64,000 nt of DNA. It comes from Amantichitinum ursilacus. GTDB taxonomy: Bacteria > Pseudomonadota > Gammaproteobacteria > Burkholderiales > Chitinibacteraceae. The position numbers and the translations under genes are program-made. The first letter of the stretch is position 1; each line of letters opens with the position of its first letter. The notes beneath the pieces were generated by a model, which was not told the DNA's origin, ran no database searches, and saw only the letters and a program-made list of their open reading frames with translations. The stretch covers positions 124,001-188,000 of the forward strand of contig NZ_LAQT01000008.1 in assembly GCF_001294205.1 (NCBI RefSeq), given 5' to 3'. This document shows positions 45,003-53,474 of this stretch, piece after piece.

Positions 45003-46147
45003 GCTTTTAAACGCTCCAGTTCATCAAGCACGCTGAACCAAGTGGTCGCGCTCGTTTGGTCACAAAGGCCATAAGAAGAAGAGCAGCTGTTCACTTCCTC
45101 GGCTTGAGCGAGCAGGTCGTACTGGCGGCCGCCGCGCGTGGTCTTCGCCCATTCGATGACCTGCGCGATTTTTGATCTGGAGAAAATGGCGGCGGGGCTG
45201 CCTTTTTCGTCCGTCTTATGAAAGAACGTGGAATAGCCGCGTTTGCTGCAGCTTGAAACGATGGTTTCCCATTCGGCCAGGCGCGATGTGTGGTGGGGCA
45301 GCCGGGCCGCTGCCCGACGGATTTCGCCTTTTCCTGCGTTGATGCATAGCATGCAGCCCACACGATTAAACCCTTGGAGATAAAGCGGGTTGGGGCGAAT
45401 GCTTTTCTTCGCGCAGTAAGCGAACACCTCCAGCGCCGTCCACGCGGCAATGGGCCGGTAAATGTAGAGGTTAGGCGCGACGCGTTCCAAAGTTGCGACG
45501 TTCGCTCGCGCGTCTGACTCGTCGCGTCGAACGCCTTGCCAGGACACGACGGTATGACCCTGATCCATGAGCTCCATATGGAACTCGACTGCTAGGTCTC
45601 GCTTCAGTCGCTCAGTGCAAAACTGGGCCATCCGAGAAGGAAAGCGGCCCTTTAGCATGCAGAGGTCAAGGAACGGATTTCCCGTCGGATGCAACGCAGC
45701 TAACGCGCGACGTTTCGCCTTGTTCGACCATCGGACGCGACGGCCTCCGCCGATTTTTTTTGTCTTCTGAACGGGGACCAGCACTTGTTCTCTGTTCACA
45801 TTGGCTTTCCGCATGATCAGGTTGCCGCGGCCATCCCGCTTCGGTACTGGGTTGCCTTCCGCGTCGAAAACGGGGGTGGTGTCATACTCTCGACGTGTGC
45901 GCTGGTCGCCGGCAATAAATTCGCGTTTGCGCGCGAATTCGGGAGCAAAGTCGGCGCGAAGCCGGTGAATGCGAATACCGAAATGCCGTTCGAGATAATC
46001 CAGGTAGGCGAAGACGGCCTCGTCTTCGTTGCCGGTGTCGCAGAAAATCGCAACGACTTTGGAAGCGCCAAACCTCTCGATCGCGAGCTGCAACGTGGCG
46101 GTGCTGTCCTTGCCAGCGCTGACGCTGATGACGTGTTTAATGCTCAT
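44999..46147 (-). CDS. PAPS-reductase/DndC-like PP-loop protein
   Basis: A 382-residue N-type ATP pyrophosphatase fold: PP-loop VSAGKDST (about 9-16), CDTGNEDEAVFAYLDYLE, then CMLKGRFPSRMAQFCTERLKRDL and VGCMLCINAGKGEIRRA. The CT-plus-CxxC cysteines resemble those that hold a 4Fe-4S cluster in DndC/PAPS-reductase-like enzymes. Phage members are usually called PAPS reductase, but no sulfate-assimilation genes are near. Nucleic-acid or base sulfur modification is possible, as is another adenylation reaction. It is coupled (4-base overlaps) to both neighbours. Confidence 0.82.
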   Translation of the reverse strand: MSIKHVISVSAGKDSTATLQLAIERFGASKVVAIFCDTGNEDEAVFAYLDYLERHFGIRIHRLRADFAPEFARKREFIAGDQRTRREYDTTPVFDAEGNPVPKRDGRGNLIMRKANVNREQVLVPVQKTKKIGGGRRVRWSNKAKRRALAALHPTGNPFLDLCMLKGRFPSRMAQFCTERLKRDLAVEFHMELMDQGHTVVSWQGVRRDESDARANVATLERVAPNLYIYRPIAAWTALEVFAYCAKKSIRPNPLYLQGFNRVGCMLCINAGKGEIRRAAARLPHHTSRLAEWETIVSSCSKRGYSTFFHKTDEKGSPAAIFSRSKIAQVIEWAKTTRGGRQYDLLAQAEEVNSCSSSYGLCDQTSATTWFSVLDELERLKA

Positions 46148-46860
46148 AGGTGATACCCCAGCGCCAACTGGCCCGTTAGCGCCGCTGCTTTCTCTGCGGC
46201 TGCGCCGACAGCATGATTGAGGCGTACCAGGCGGCCTTGGGTGTAGCCATCAGTGGCCACGGCGAAATCAACAACAGTTAGCTTCCGGGCGGCATTACGG
46301 TTCTTCGGCTTCATCGTGCCGGCTGTGGGGTATTTCGTCGTGATGAAGGCCTCGATGGCCAGCTCGGCTTTTGTGCCAGCGAACTCGCGGACATGTTCAC
46401 GCAGGCCGAGAACGAACTGTTCGCAAAAAAGGTCTGCGCGGGCAGTACGTGTTTTGGCCAGCAATCGCCTGCATGCAGGCGACCGCAGTAATTCGGCACG
46501 GGCCGCCTTGATGCGGCGATTGAGGATCGTGTGGGCGTAGCCAGCGATTTCGGACTGAACGGCCGGGCCGATAAACCGCCATTCGCCTGCTGTTGCACAC
46601 GCGACAAACATGACCCCGCAACCAAACGCACCAGCGACGGTGTCGGCAAGGCCAGACTCCCAGCGCGCAGGCGTTTTGCGGGCGTTCGCACGTGCGCTGG
46701 TTTGCGTGACTTCGGCGGCTAAAAGCTGGGCCTCATCGACACCGAATTTTTCGATTAACGCTTGTGCTTGGCGCAATGCGACGCCAGCCTCGTGGCCATT
46801 AGCGCTTTTTGCCAGCGCCATGCATTTGCGGATTTTTGCAATTGCAGTTTGCTTGTCCAT
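46144..46860 (-). CDS. DUF2786-domain phage protein
   Basis: A 238-residue protein with N-terminal DUF2786 (AIAKIRKCMALAKSANGHEAGVALRQAQALIEKFGVDEAQL) and a C-terminal domain (ETSARAN to RRIKAARAEL and FCEQFVLGLREHVREFA) of the type common in phages. A GGAGG site fixes the ATG at 46860. It overlaps both neighbours by 1-4 bases. Function unknown. Confidence 0.82.
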   Translation of the reverse strand: MDKQTAIAKIRKCMALAKSANGHEAGVALRQAQALIEKFGVDEAQLLAAEVTQTSARANARKTPARWESGLADTVAGAFGCGVMFVACATAGEWRFIGPAVQSEIAGYAHTILNRRIKAARAELLRSPACRRLLAKTRTARADLFCEQFVLGLREHVREFAGTKAELAIEAFITTKYPTAGTMKPKNRNAARKLTVVDFAVATDGYTQGRLVRLNHAVGAAAEKAAALTGQLALGYHL

Positions 46861-47489
46861 TATTCCGCCTCCACTCGCACGAATTCGATAACCCAGACCC
46901 AAGGGTTCTCGTCCCAAGAGCCAGGGCCATGTATGCCGTCCCATGCTGCCGTAAAGCGCTCGATTGCCTCCCGGCATGTCATGCGCTCATCAGGGTGGGT
47001 GACGCCCTCGCGCTCCACGTCCGATGGATCCATGCTCTGGAGTAGCTCGACGCGCACGTCGGTGATTTCGAGCAGGATGCGACTGGCCCAGCGGGGCATA
47101 TGGATGCTGGGGCGCCAGAGGTCATTGTCACGATCCCGGGTTGCGAGATATTCCACGCGGACGCAATGCTTTTGATCGGGCACATAGCGAGCGACACCCA
47201 GCTGCCGTGGCTCATGGGGAGAATTGATGGTCACTAGTCCGCGCCAAGTCTCTCGCACCCAAAGCCGGTCGCCCGGCCGACCATAGGGGCACAGCTCAAT
47301 GATCTTGTCCTTGGCGTTAGGCCAGATCAGGAATTTTGTCGCGGTGATCGGATAAGACCACGCTGCAAACATGCCGCACACGTCCTCGTAGGACATCTGA
47401 GGTTTCATGATTCGACGGGTCATTGTTTTTCTGCCATCGAGCAGCGCGCTCACCATCGGCGCAGAAAACAGAATCGGTCGCTCTTTCAT
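46860..47489 (-). CDS. Phage ASCH/PUA-like protein
   Basis: A 209-residue protein of the phage type with KERPILFSAPMVSALLDGRKTMTRRIMKPQ and PGDRLWVRETWR, PRWASRILLEITDVRVELLQSM. This is the ASCH-like fold thought to bind RNA or modified nucleotides. Overlaps the DUF2786 gene by one base (TAATG). Role in the phage unknown. Confidence 0.78.
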   Translation of the reverse strand: MKERPILFSAPMVSALLDGRKTMTRRIMKPQMSYEDVCGMFAAWSYPITATKFLIWPNAKDKIIELCPYGRPGDRLWVRETWRGLVTINSPHEPRQLGVARYVPDQKHCVRVEYLATRDRDNDLWRPSIHMPRWASRILLEITDVRVELLQSMDPSDVEREGVTHPDERMTCREAIERFTAAWDGIHGPGSWDENPWVWVIEFVRVEAE

Positions 47490-48148
47490 GCGGCCTCCGC
47501 TGCGACAAATAGCTCGACCTGCCGCTGCAGCGATTGCAGCGTGCCGTAGTTCATGAGATTGCGATCAATGTGGCGACGGTCGAAAGCGTGCTCGGTGGTA
47601 TGACCACTGTGGCCATGGCCCGGACGCGTGAGCTGCCAGACCTCGCCACCTTTTGCATGAACGAACAACGCCTCTGCATTCACTTGGCTGGCGCGCTCGC
47701 CGGGGTTGACGCGCACATCGCTGATCACCACTGTGCGGCCGGGCAGCACATCGAGGCGGTCTTGCATCGCGTCGATGAAGTAGTGCGGATTGGTGGCGCG
47801 GCGGTAATCGCCCCATGTCTGCATGATCCAACGGGGCGAGCGCTCGCGTGTTTCCATGGCGCTCAAGCTGTAGTCGAGGCGCTCGAAGGTGCCTTCGTCT
47901 ATTCCGTGGTACCACAAAACAAAGCTGCGATCGCGGCAATAGGTAAACGCCAGCCTGTGCATCGGCGTGCTCTTGGTCTCGCGCTCCAGCAGCATTTGCT
48001 CCGATACATCGAAGGCATCGCAAATTTCGGCGCGCAGTTTGTCGGCAAAGGCCAGCTTGGTGTAGCCATGTTTGGCCACCAGAAAATCGGCAACGGTATC
48101 TTTGCCGCTGCCGGCAGGGCCGGTCAGGCCGATCAGGTTAAGAGCCAT
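47486..48148 (-). CDS. Deoxynucleotide monophosphate kinase-like P-loop protein
   Basis: A 220-residue P-loop kinase: GPAGSGKDT at 10-18, then ADFLVAKHGYTKLAFADKLR and WGDYRRATNPHYFIDAMQDRL, WVISDVRVNPGERA-like region. It resembles phage T4-type dNMP kinases, which phosphorylate dNMPs including modified ones. Overlaps the ASCH-like gene by 4 bases. Substrate is not known. Confidence 0.8.
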   Translation of the reverse strand: MALNLIGLTGPAGSGKDTVADFLVAKHGYTKLAFADKLRAEICDAFDVSEQMLLERETKSTPMHRLAFTYCRDRSFVLWYHGIDEGTFERLDYSLSAMETRERSPRWIMQTWGDYRRATNPHYFIDAMQDRLDVLPGRTVVISDVRVNPGERASQVNAEALFVHAKGGEVWQLTRPGHGHSGHTTEHAFDRRHIDRNLMNYGTLQSLQRQVELFVAAEAA

Positions 48149-48353
48149 GTGATTGGGTCTCCATGTCATCAAGAACGGGTTTCCAGAGTGCATTCAGCAG
48201 CCACACCATCAGGCCAAAGACGCACAGGGAAAAAATGAGTTGGCTGACGCCGCCAAGGGCCACATCGGCCCATACCAGGGTGACGTAGGTGAGCACCATT
48301 GCAATGAGGTGGAGCAGCGCGAACGCGATGAGAATTCGAGTGCGCGACGTCAT
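48138..48353 (-). CDS. Small two-helix membrane protein
   Basis: A 71-residue protein with two TM segments (ILIAFALLHLIAMVLTYVTLVW and LIFSLCVFGLMVWLLNALW). It overlaps the kinase gene and the next ORF by 4-11 bases. Possible superinfection-exclusion or inhibitor protein, but that is a guess. Confidence 0.6.
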   Translation of the reverse strand: MTSRTRILIAFALLHLIAMVLTYVTLVWADVALGGVSQLIFSLCVFGLMVWLLNALWKPVLDDMETQSHGS

Positions 48354-48538
48354 GCTGCGACCCTCAGGCCATCGTCTTGCGGCGGCAGTCGGATCGTCTT
48401 GCGCGCTTCGTACTGCACGCCGTGGCGGTCCATGGGGTGGATCGTCCAGCCGCGTTGTTTCCAGCTGCCGAAATCCACATCAAGCAGGCCGTCGCCTTCG
48501 CTGCGCAGGGACACGCGGATCGTGTGGGTGCTGGTCAT
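48350..48538 (-). CDS. Small phage protein, unknown
   Basis: A 62-residue beta-rich hydrophilic ORF (HTIRVSLRSEGDGLLDVDFGSWKQRGWTIHPMD). Coupled by 4-base overlaps on both sides. Confidence 0.55.
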   Translation of the reverse strand: MTSTHTIRVSLRSEGDGLLDVDFGSWKQRGWTIHPMDRHGVQYEARKTIRLPPQDDGLRVAA

Positions 48539-48729
48539 ATGTCAGTTCTCGCGATTTGAATGTCTGGATCGCGGACGTTCTGGATCGCGGCGATTGCCTG
48601 CGACAGGTGATCGCGAATGACGCCCAAAAGATAGCCGTCGTCGTCGCGTGCCAAGCATTGGGTGGCGGTGCTGATGTGGCGTTGCGCTTCGCCCAGGTTG
48701 TAGATGTGTTCGCAGTTGGGATGCTTCAC
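48535..48729 (-). CDS. Small phage protein, first gene of early-left operon
   Basis: A 64-residue hydrophilic protein (KHPNCEHIYNLGEAQRHISTATQCLARDDDGYLLGVIRDHLSQAIAAIQ). I chose the GTG at 48729 because a GGAG site precedes it; a TTG at 48765 is the longer alternative. It is the first gene after the left operators. Confidence 0.55.
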   Translation of the reverse strand: MKHPNCEHIYNLGEAQRHISTATQCLARDDDGYLLGVIRDHLSQAIAAIQNVRDPDIQIARTDI

Positions 48730-48837
48730 TACTTGCTCCGATGGGGAGTGCGTGGGTAGCGGCAAGGGTCGTTAGCTGGGAGTGTGTCGCGTCACCGAAA
48801 CCGGAACCCTTGCCGCTGGTTTGGTGACGAAACGAAA

Positions 48838-48851
48838 TTTAGAGAACTAAA
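48838..48851. promoter_or_regulatory. Phage operator OL1 candidate
   Basis: TTTAG-AGAA-CTAAA, a perfect 5-4-5 palindrome. It is identical in arms to the sites between the repressor and cro genes. It lies about 110 bases upstream of the leftward operon. Confidence 0.75.
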
Positions 48852-48872
48852 CTAAATTACGCAATAGAAAAA

Positions 48873-48886
48873 TTTAGAAAACTAAA
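48873..48886. promoter_or_regulatory. Phage operator OL2 candidate
   Basis: TTTAG-AAAA-CTAAA, second copy of the palindrome, 35 bases from the first (centre to centre). Confidence 0.75.
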
Positions 48887-48903
48887 TTTAGTTGCGTCGG
48901 GCG

Positions 48904-48927
48904 CAAAAAAAGCGGCCGAAGCCGCTT
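48904..48927 (-). terminator. Terminator of the BRO-transposase operon
   Basis: On the minus strand AAGCGGC-TTCG-GCCGCTT is followed by T7. It separates the transposase gene from the left operators. Confidence 0.85.
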
Positions 48928-48961
48928 AGTTGTTTCGGGTATTCGGATTGTCTGGTTGAAA

Positions 48962-50296
48962 CTATGCTACCGGCTCGTTGCCGTACAGAATGTCGTCCAT
49001 GGTTGACAGAGGGGTGCCATAGTTACGCACCGTCTCGTCGTAGCCCGCCATGTCTGGGGTCCAACGCCCCATGAAGGTGCCGTCGAATGGCGAGGCTTTC
49101 GCGACACGGGAGCGGACGACTTTGTGCTTAGCGCCCAGCAGTACCTTGGCCCGGAAGGAGTCGAACGACATCCCCCTGGTGGCCCGGTTCAGGTCTTTCA
49201 TCTTCCGATTGGCGGACTCGGTGAAGGCGTTGGTGACGCGGTAGTCCATGGTGAAGTAGTTGAAGATGGGGCCACGCCAGCGGTCCACCGTACCCGCCAG
49301 TCCGCCCCACAGCTCCTCCTGGCCTGCTGGGATGGTCCTGCGCCACTCGTCATAGGCCAGGGTGGCCTCCTTTAGGTCGGAGGCGTCGTAGAGCTTGAAG
49401 AAGCGCTCCTTCGAGGCGTAGGCCTCCCCAAGCGCCGGTATCTTGTCGAACCACTCACTGATGACCAGCTTGTTGAGTGGCGTCAGGTCGCGCTCCCTCA
49501 TCAACATCAGCTTCCTGTCGTTTTTCAGCAACCTACGGTGGTGGTCACTCAGCCCCTTCTTGATGCTCTTACGCACCACCTCCATGGCCTCGTTGGCCAT
49601 CTTCACGACGTGGAACTTGTCCACCACCGGTTTTGCGTGCGGGAAGGCCTCCCTGGCTGCCGCCAAGTAGTTCTTGTACATGTCGGTGCTGACCACCTCG
49701 ACGTTCTTCCTGTCGGGCAGCGCCATAAAGGTGGACGTCACCAGCTCCAGGCTACGGTTGGGCAGCAGCTCGATGACCGTCTGCTGCTCGATGTTGGTCA
49801 GCACGCAGCAGAACTGCTTCTGGAGGTACAGCTCGTCAACGCCCAGCACGCGCGGCGTCACGAACTCCAGCTGGCCCTTCTGCCGCTCGACGAATGCGGC
49901 AAACACCAGGCGGACAGTCTTCTCCTCAATGCCGCATTCCCTGGCGATTTCGTTGTTGGTTCGATACAACACTGCCTTCTCGATGTAGGTCATCAGCCGC
50001 TTCGTCATTGCTCTGGACTCGTCCATATCGTTCAGCGCCGGGCGGAAGACGCTCATGCACGAGTTGCAGCGGTACCGCCGGCGCTGGAGCCACAGCGTCA
50101 CCCGCTTGCCGTGGATGGGCACATCGCGGTACGCCTGGTCGTTCTTGCCGTACTTGACCAGGTCGTCCACCACACCGCAGCCAGGGCACGTATTCGGCTC
50201 TGGAGCCTCTACGTGGAAGTGGTAATCGTACTCGTCCTCCTTGAAAGCCGTAACGGCCAAGGTGAGCGGGTACAGCAGGCTGGCGGGTGTTGTCAT
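48962..50296 (-). CDS. ISL3-type DDE transposase-like protein in the prophage
   Basis: A 444-residue protein. A zinc ribbon (Cys37, Cys40, Cys77, Cys80), a helix-turn-helix (about 100-135), then a DDE domain with Asp154 (LGVDELY), Asp205 (VVSTDMYKNY), FHVVKMANEAMEVVRK and Glu360 (NAFTESANRKMKDLNRATRG). All catalytic residues are present. Its ATG overlaps the BRO-gene stop by 4 bases, so it is translated with it; this is not how a freely moving IS sits. I see no terminal inverted repeats. It may be a captured transposase used by the phage, or an old insertion. Confidence 0.85.
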   Translation of the reverse strand: MTTPASLLYPLTLAVTAFKEDEYDYHFHVEAPEPNTCPGCGVVDDLVKYGKNDQAYRDVPIHGKRVTLWLQRRRYRCNSCMSVFRPALNDMDESRAMTKRLMTYIEKAVLYRTNNEIARECGIEEKTVRLVFAAFVERQKGQLEFVTPRVLGVDELYLQKQFCCVLTNIEQQTVIELLPNRSLELVTSTFMALPDRKNVEVVSTDMYKNYLAAAREAFPHAKPVVDKFHVVKMANEAMEVVRKSIKKGLSDHHRRLLKNDRKLMLMRERDLTPLNKLVISEWFDKIPALGEAYASKERFFKLYDASDLKEATLAYDEWRRTIPAGQEELWGGLAGTVDRWRGPIFNYFTMDYRVTNAFTESANRKMKDLNRATRGMSFDSFRAKVLLGAKHKVVRSRVAKASPFDGTFMGRWTPDMAGYDETVRNYGTPLSTMDDILYGNEPVA

Positions 50297-51180
50297 TTCC
50301 GGTTCTCGATGATGGCGGTGCGGGCCTTGCGCAGGCATTCCATGATGCAGTCGGCGCTGTCAATCAGCGCCTGGCGGTCCAGGGCGTCGTCGCGCTGCTC
50401 GCCCTTGCCCTCCCTGGCCAGCCAGAAGTCCATGCCCTCCCGAGGCGGGATGCCCATCTCAAGCGTCTTGAACGGCATCTTCGGCGTCTGGTCGTTGGTC
50501 AGGATGGCATGCAGGGCCCAGCGGGACATGCGGTCGAAGAAACCGTCCGAGTGGCCGTATTCACCGTAGCGCGTGACGGCCGTCTTGGCGGCGTAGTGCA
50601 TCGCTGTGAAGGCTTGCTTGGGGTTGTGCTGGGCCAGCTCCACAACTTCTTCGAACCAAGCCTCGCCGATGCCGTAGTGCTCATGCCAGTTGTTGTTCCG
50701 GTCCGGCATGAACCAGCTCAGCAGCTTGCCGTCGGCATCCCGCTTTATGAACGACAAGTCGTCCCAGCTGCGGATGCGGCGAGGTGGCGGCAGCATTGGC
50801 ACAGGGGTCGGGGTGGGCTGCAGCACATGTGGCGCCACGGCGGCCTCGTACTTGCCGGTCTTCCGGATGGCCGGCAGGACATCGTGCGTCACCCAGCGCT
50901 TGAAGACCTTGGCCTCGGCCTTGCGACTGCTCAGCACCAGGCTGAACAGGCCGGACTCGTTGATGATGGTGATGTCTTGGGCGCCGCCAAGGGTGTCTGT
51001 TGAAATGACACCCTTTTCATCATCGTCCAGGCGGCCGACGGCCTGGCGCGGGTTGGCGATGTCGAGCACGGCGCACACATCGTTTGCGACGAACCAGACT
51101 TCGCCGTCCTTGTCGATGGTGCGGATGGATTGGGTTCCGAAATTAAACACTACGGGCAGGTTAGATGCGTTGGCGGCCAT
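50293..51180 (-). CDS. BRO-family antirepressor-like protein
   Basis: A 295-residue protein with an N-terminal BRO domain (FNFGTQSIRTIDKDGEVWFVANDVCAVLDIANPRQAVGRLDDDEKGVI, then INESGLFSLVLSSRKAEAKVFKRWVTHDVLPAIRKTGKY) and a C-terminal domain (SWDDLSFIKRDADGK, FDRMSRWALHAILTND). BRO proteins bind nucleic acid; phage ones often act as antirepressors. A TAGGAG site precedes the ATG. It is coupled to the downstream transposase gene. Confidence 0.85.
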   Translation of the reverse strand: MAANASNLPVVFNFGTQSIRTIDKDGEVWFVANDVCAVLDIANPRQAVGRLDDDEKGVISTDTLGGAQDITIINESGLFSLVLSSRKAEAKVFKRWVTHDVLPAIRKTGKYEAAVAPHVLQPTPTPVPMLPPPRRIRSWDDLSFIKRDADGKLLSWFMPDRNNNWHEHYGIGEAWFEEVVELAQHNPKQAFTAMHYAAKTAVTRYGEYGHSDGFFDRMSRWALHAILTNDQTPKMPFKTLEMGIPPREGMDFWLAREGKGEQRDDALDRQALIDSADCIMECLRKARTAIIENRK

Positions 51181-51511
51181 GGCGGGCTCCTAGTTGATTG
51201 TTCACTTGCCTCTTGTTCAGAGAGGCGGCCAGGTACTTGAACACCGCAACTAGACGGCCCGCAGCTTTCCCCTTTCGGGTCTTGTATGACTGCGCACTAC
51301 CCGGCCATAGGAAACCCATGGACGTAAAAAAACCGCAAGCTTTCGGGAGCGGCTACCGCTAGTTGAGGTGTGTTCAGCACCTGAGACGAACATTACGCGG
51401 CCAATCGACGTCTGTCAACTATATTTTCCGTTTCACCTCAACTGATGTAGTCGTTTTAAACGACCCCCGTATCCACCAAGCAATCCGAATACCCGTTGTT
51501 TCTGGGGTTGA
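51181..51511. other. Intergenic region upstream of the BRO gene
   Basis: No gene is supported. It must hold the promoter of the BRO-transposase pair and separates it from the repressor-linked cassette. Half-sites like GTTCA and GAAC recur near 51200-51245. Confidence 0.45.
51326..51354 (-). terminator. Weak terminator after the HipA-like cassette
   Basis: On the minus strand a short CCGC / GCGG stem with a 12-base loop is followed by T7, about 150 bases past the 266-residue ORF. The stem is short, so it is only a candidate. Confidence 0.4.
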
Positions 51512-52312
51512 TCAAGTCATTTCTGGATTGGTGGGGGCGAGATCCAGAGTGACGTCGAGGTGCTTAAGCCGCTGGATTAGCTCGTCGGCTTTGCGGGCGG
51601 CCTCGCCCTCAGTGGTGTTAAGCCAGATTGCCGCTGTGTCCGTTTCGTTGCGAAGCTCGGCAAGGCGGAAGGCAATGTCGAACACAGTTTCCACCGAGCA
51701 TGCGGTTTCGATCAGGCTAACGACGGCATTGCGCGCGCGCCAGATTGCTGTGCCTTCGTATTGCTCGATTAGCGTTAGCTCGCCATACCGTAGCCGCAGC
51801 GACTCGATAAAAGTGTGGTGGGCTTGAACGCGGTTTGGTCGATTCCCGCCAATTTGCTGGCGGCGTTCTTCGATGTTGCGATGGAAGCCGACGAACATAT
51901 CCCTCAGGCGTTTTAGCGCGGTGCCAGGGTCAGGGTAGTGAAAAGGCCGAGCCGGTCCAAAAATTGTACTGGCGGGAAAAGGGCTTTGAAGCGTTCCGTG
52001 TTCATCGCGCGGAAGCGCTTGGGCATCCACTCGTTCGGTCAGGACATCGAGCTGAAATTGCCATTGTTCCATGGTGGTCGTATTGAAATGTGCGCCGAGA
52101 GTATCCAAAGCCTGCAGGCTCAATTCAAGCCTGGAATATGGCTCTTTAAAATCGAGCAATACGCCGATCGCAATGGCATCTGCGGCGGCCCAATGGCCTC
52201 GCAGAAGCACTGGATAGCAAACGCCTCGCACGCCTTCAGGCATCGTGTTCGACGGGTCGACAAGATGCAGTAGCTGGTTCACAGCGTCTTGATGTAGTCC
52301 TGCTTGTGCCAT
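51512..52312 (-). CDS. Unrecognised 266-residue protein of the HipA-like cassette
   Basis: No signal peptide or TM helix. The first half (NQLLHLVDPSNTMPEGVRGVCYPVLLRGHWAAADAIAIGVLLDFKEPYSRLELSLQALDTL) and the second (HHTFIESLRLRYGELTLIEQYEGTAIWRARNAVVSLIETACSVETVFDIAFRLAELRN) are both helical. It overlaps the HipA-like gene by 34 bases and has a GGA ribosome site inside it, so it is co-translated. It may be a substrate, partner or effector of the kinase. No family recognised; alternative ATG at 52243. Confidence 0.7.
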   Translation of the reverse strand: MAQAGLHQDAVNQLLHLVDPSNTMPEGVRGVCYPVLLRGHWAAADAIAIGVLLDFKEPYSRLELSLQALDTLGAHFNTTTMEQWQFQLDVLTERVDAQALPRDEHGTLQSPFPASTIFGPARPFHYPDPGTALKRLRDMFVGFHRNIEERRQQIGGNRPNRVQAHHTFIESLRLRYGELTLIEQYEGTAIWRARNAVVSLIETACSVETVFDIAFRLAELRNETDTAAIWLNTTEGEAARKADELIQRLKHLDVTLDLAPTNPEMT

Positions 52313-53085
52313 CTGGTGTTTCCTAATCCAACACGTTGTTTCAAAAAATCAGCTGCCAAGTGTGCCTCAGTCGGTCCGCATAGCGTTGAAAGCCAGCGCA
52401 GCAATTCTTGTTCAAGGGTCAGTAACGCATGACCGTGCCTCCGGGTTTCATTCATTACCTGAAGTGCGGCAGATGGATCGACTTGATGGTCCTTTATGGC
52501 TCCCACAATGTGGGCCAGCTTGTTGTGGATGTAGCCGATCCGGGCAAGGCTTTCACCCGTCCAGTTCTGGCCGCCAAAAATCTCTGCGCCGTCGATCGCG
52601 GCAAACCGCCGACGCGCCAGCCGCACGAAATTGCCCATATTGCCATCGGCGTTAGCAAGCCATTCATGGAGCGCAATCACATTCCATACTTCGGGCCATT
52701 TGGCCAGCTCTTGCGCCACCAATGGGCTCTGGGTCACCGGCATGGTCTCAGGACCGGTATTGGCTATTTCCTGCGTCGCCCAGCAGGGAGTTAACCCATC
52801 TGGCCAGCGCGTATTCGGCCACAGTGATCGCAAGTGGTGCGGTTCAACCAGGATTACCCAAGCCGCAGTGGGACAGGTGATATCAAGATATTCGCACAGC
52901 ATCCAATAGATGATTTCATTAATAAGCCCGCGGCTCGTAGCTGGAAAAGCCTTGAGATAAACGGTGCGAGGCGCGAGGCGTTCGTCGTAGATTTCGCCGA
53001 CGGCGGTGAAGCCGGACAGGCCGGGTACCGCGCGCGACAAGATGCCGACATTGCGCGGGGGTAACACAGGGAGTGCAGGAGTCAT
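52279..53085 (-). CDS. HipA-like kinase-fold protein
   Basis: A 268-residue protein resembling the small HipA-like kinase family (PF20613 type), without the HipA N-terminal domain. Lys45 (TVYLKAF) and Glu57 for ATP; the catalytic loop HEWLANADGNMGN (Asp147, Asn152); metal Asp165 in FAAIDGAEIF. Canonical HipA phosphorylates GltX. The start overlaps the HTH gene stop by 4 bases (ATGA) and the end overlaps the 266-residue gene by 34. Its place next to a small HTH protein suggests a toxin-antitoxin or defence role; not proven. Confidence 0.75.
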   Translation of the reverse strand: MTPALPVLPPRNVGILSRAVPGLSGFTAVGEIYDERLAPRTVYLKAFPATSRGLINEIIYWMLCEYLDITCPTAAWVILVEPHHLRSLWPNTRWPDGLTPCWATQEIANTGPETMPVTQSPLVAQELAKWPEVWNVIALHEWLANADGNMGNFVRLARRRFAAIDGAEIFGGQNWTGESLARIGYIHNKLAHIVGAIKDHQVDPSAALQVMNETRRHGHALLTLEQELLRWLSTLCGPTEAHLAADFLKQRVGLGNTRWHKQDYIKTL

Positions 53086-53474
53086 AAACGTGTTATTAGC
53101 GCCAAGACAAGGCGTGCATCGCGAGCTGATAGCCGTGTCGACAGCAACTCTACAACAAGGCGTTTTTGACTTGGATGCAGTTGGCGTATGAGCTGCGGAT
53201 CGAGTTGACGGTTACCATCAAGCAGGGTGGAAAAATCCGACAGGTGGCCCGAGCGAAAACCGAGAGACCTTTCGATTTTCTCAGCCAGGCGCGAGCCGAT
53301 ATTCTCGGAGGGCTTGCGGCCTGCCACGCGGGAAAGGGTGGATGCATCCACGCCAGTGGCCGCAGCGAACGCCGTAGCGCCGCCGTATTGCGCGATCAAC
53401 TCGCGCAGCAGTACCAGCCTGATTTCGTGGACAGTCATGACCGGCAGGATTGCCGACCGTGTCGCGATTGTCAT
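53082..53474 (-). CDS. Small helix-turn-helix protein of the HipA-like cassette
   Basis: A 130-residue protein with an N-terminal HTH (LLRELIAQYGGATAFAAATGVDASTLSRVAGRKPSENIGSRLAEKIERSLG) like phage Cro or HipB-type antitoxins, then a charged helical tail (SQKRLVVELLSTRLSARDARLVLALITRL). I took the ATG at 53474, 12 bases after the repressor stop; an ATG at 53438 is possible. A perfect palindrome covers its start. It may autoregulate and neutralise the HipA-like protein. Confidence 0.7.
   Translation of the reverse strand: MTIATRSAILPVMTVHEIRLVLLRELIAQYGGATAFAAATGVDASTLSRVAGRKPSENIGSRLAEKIERSLGFRSGHLSDFSTLLDGNRQLDPQLIRQLHPSQKRLVVELLSTRLSARDARLVLALITRL

Noticed and set aside
48930-51360. Classical insertion sequence carrying the ISL3-type transposase
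   Set aside because: No matching terminal inverted repeats or target duplication could be found by eye, and the gene overlaps the BRO gene by 4 bases.
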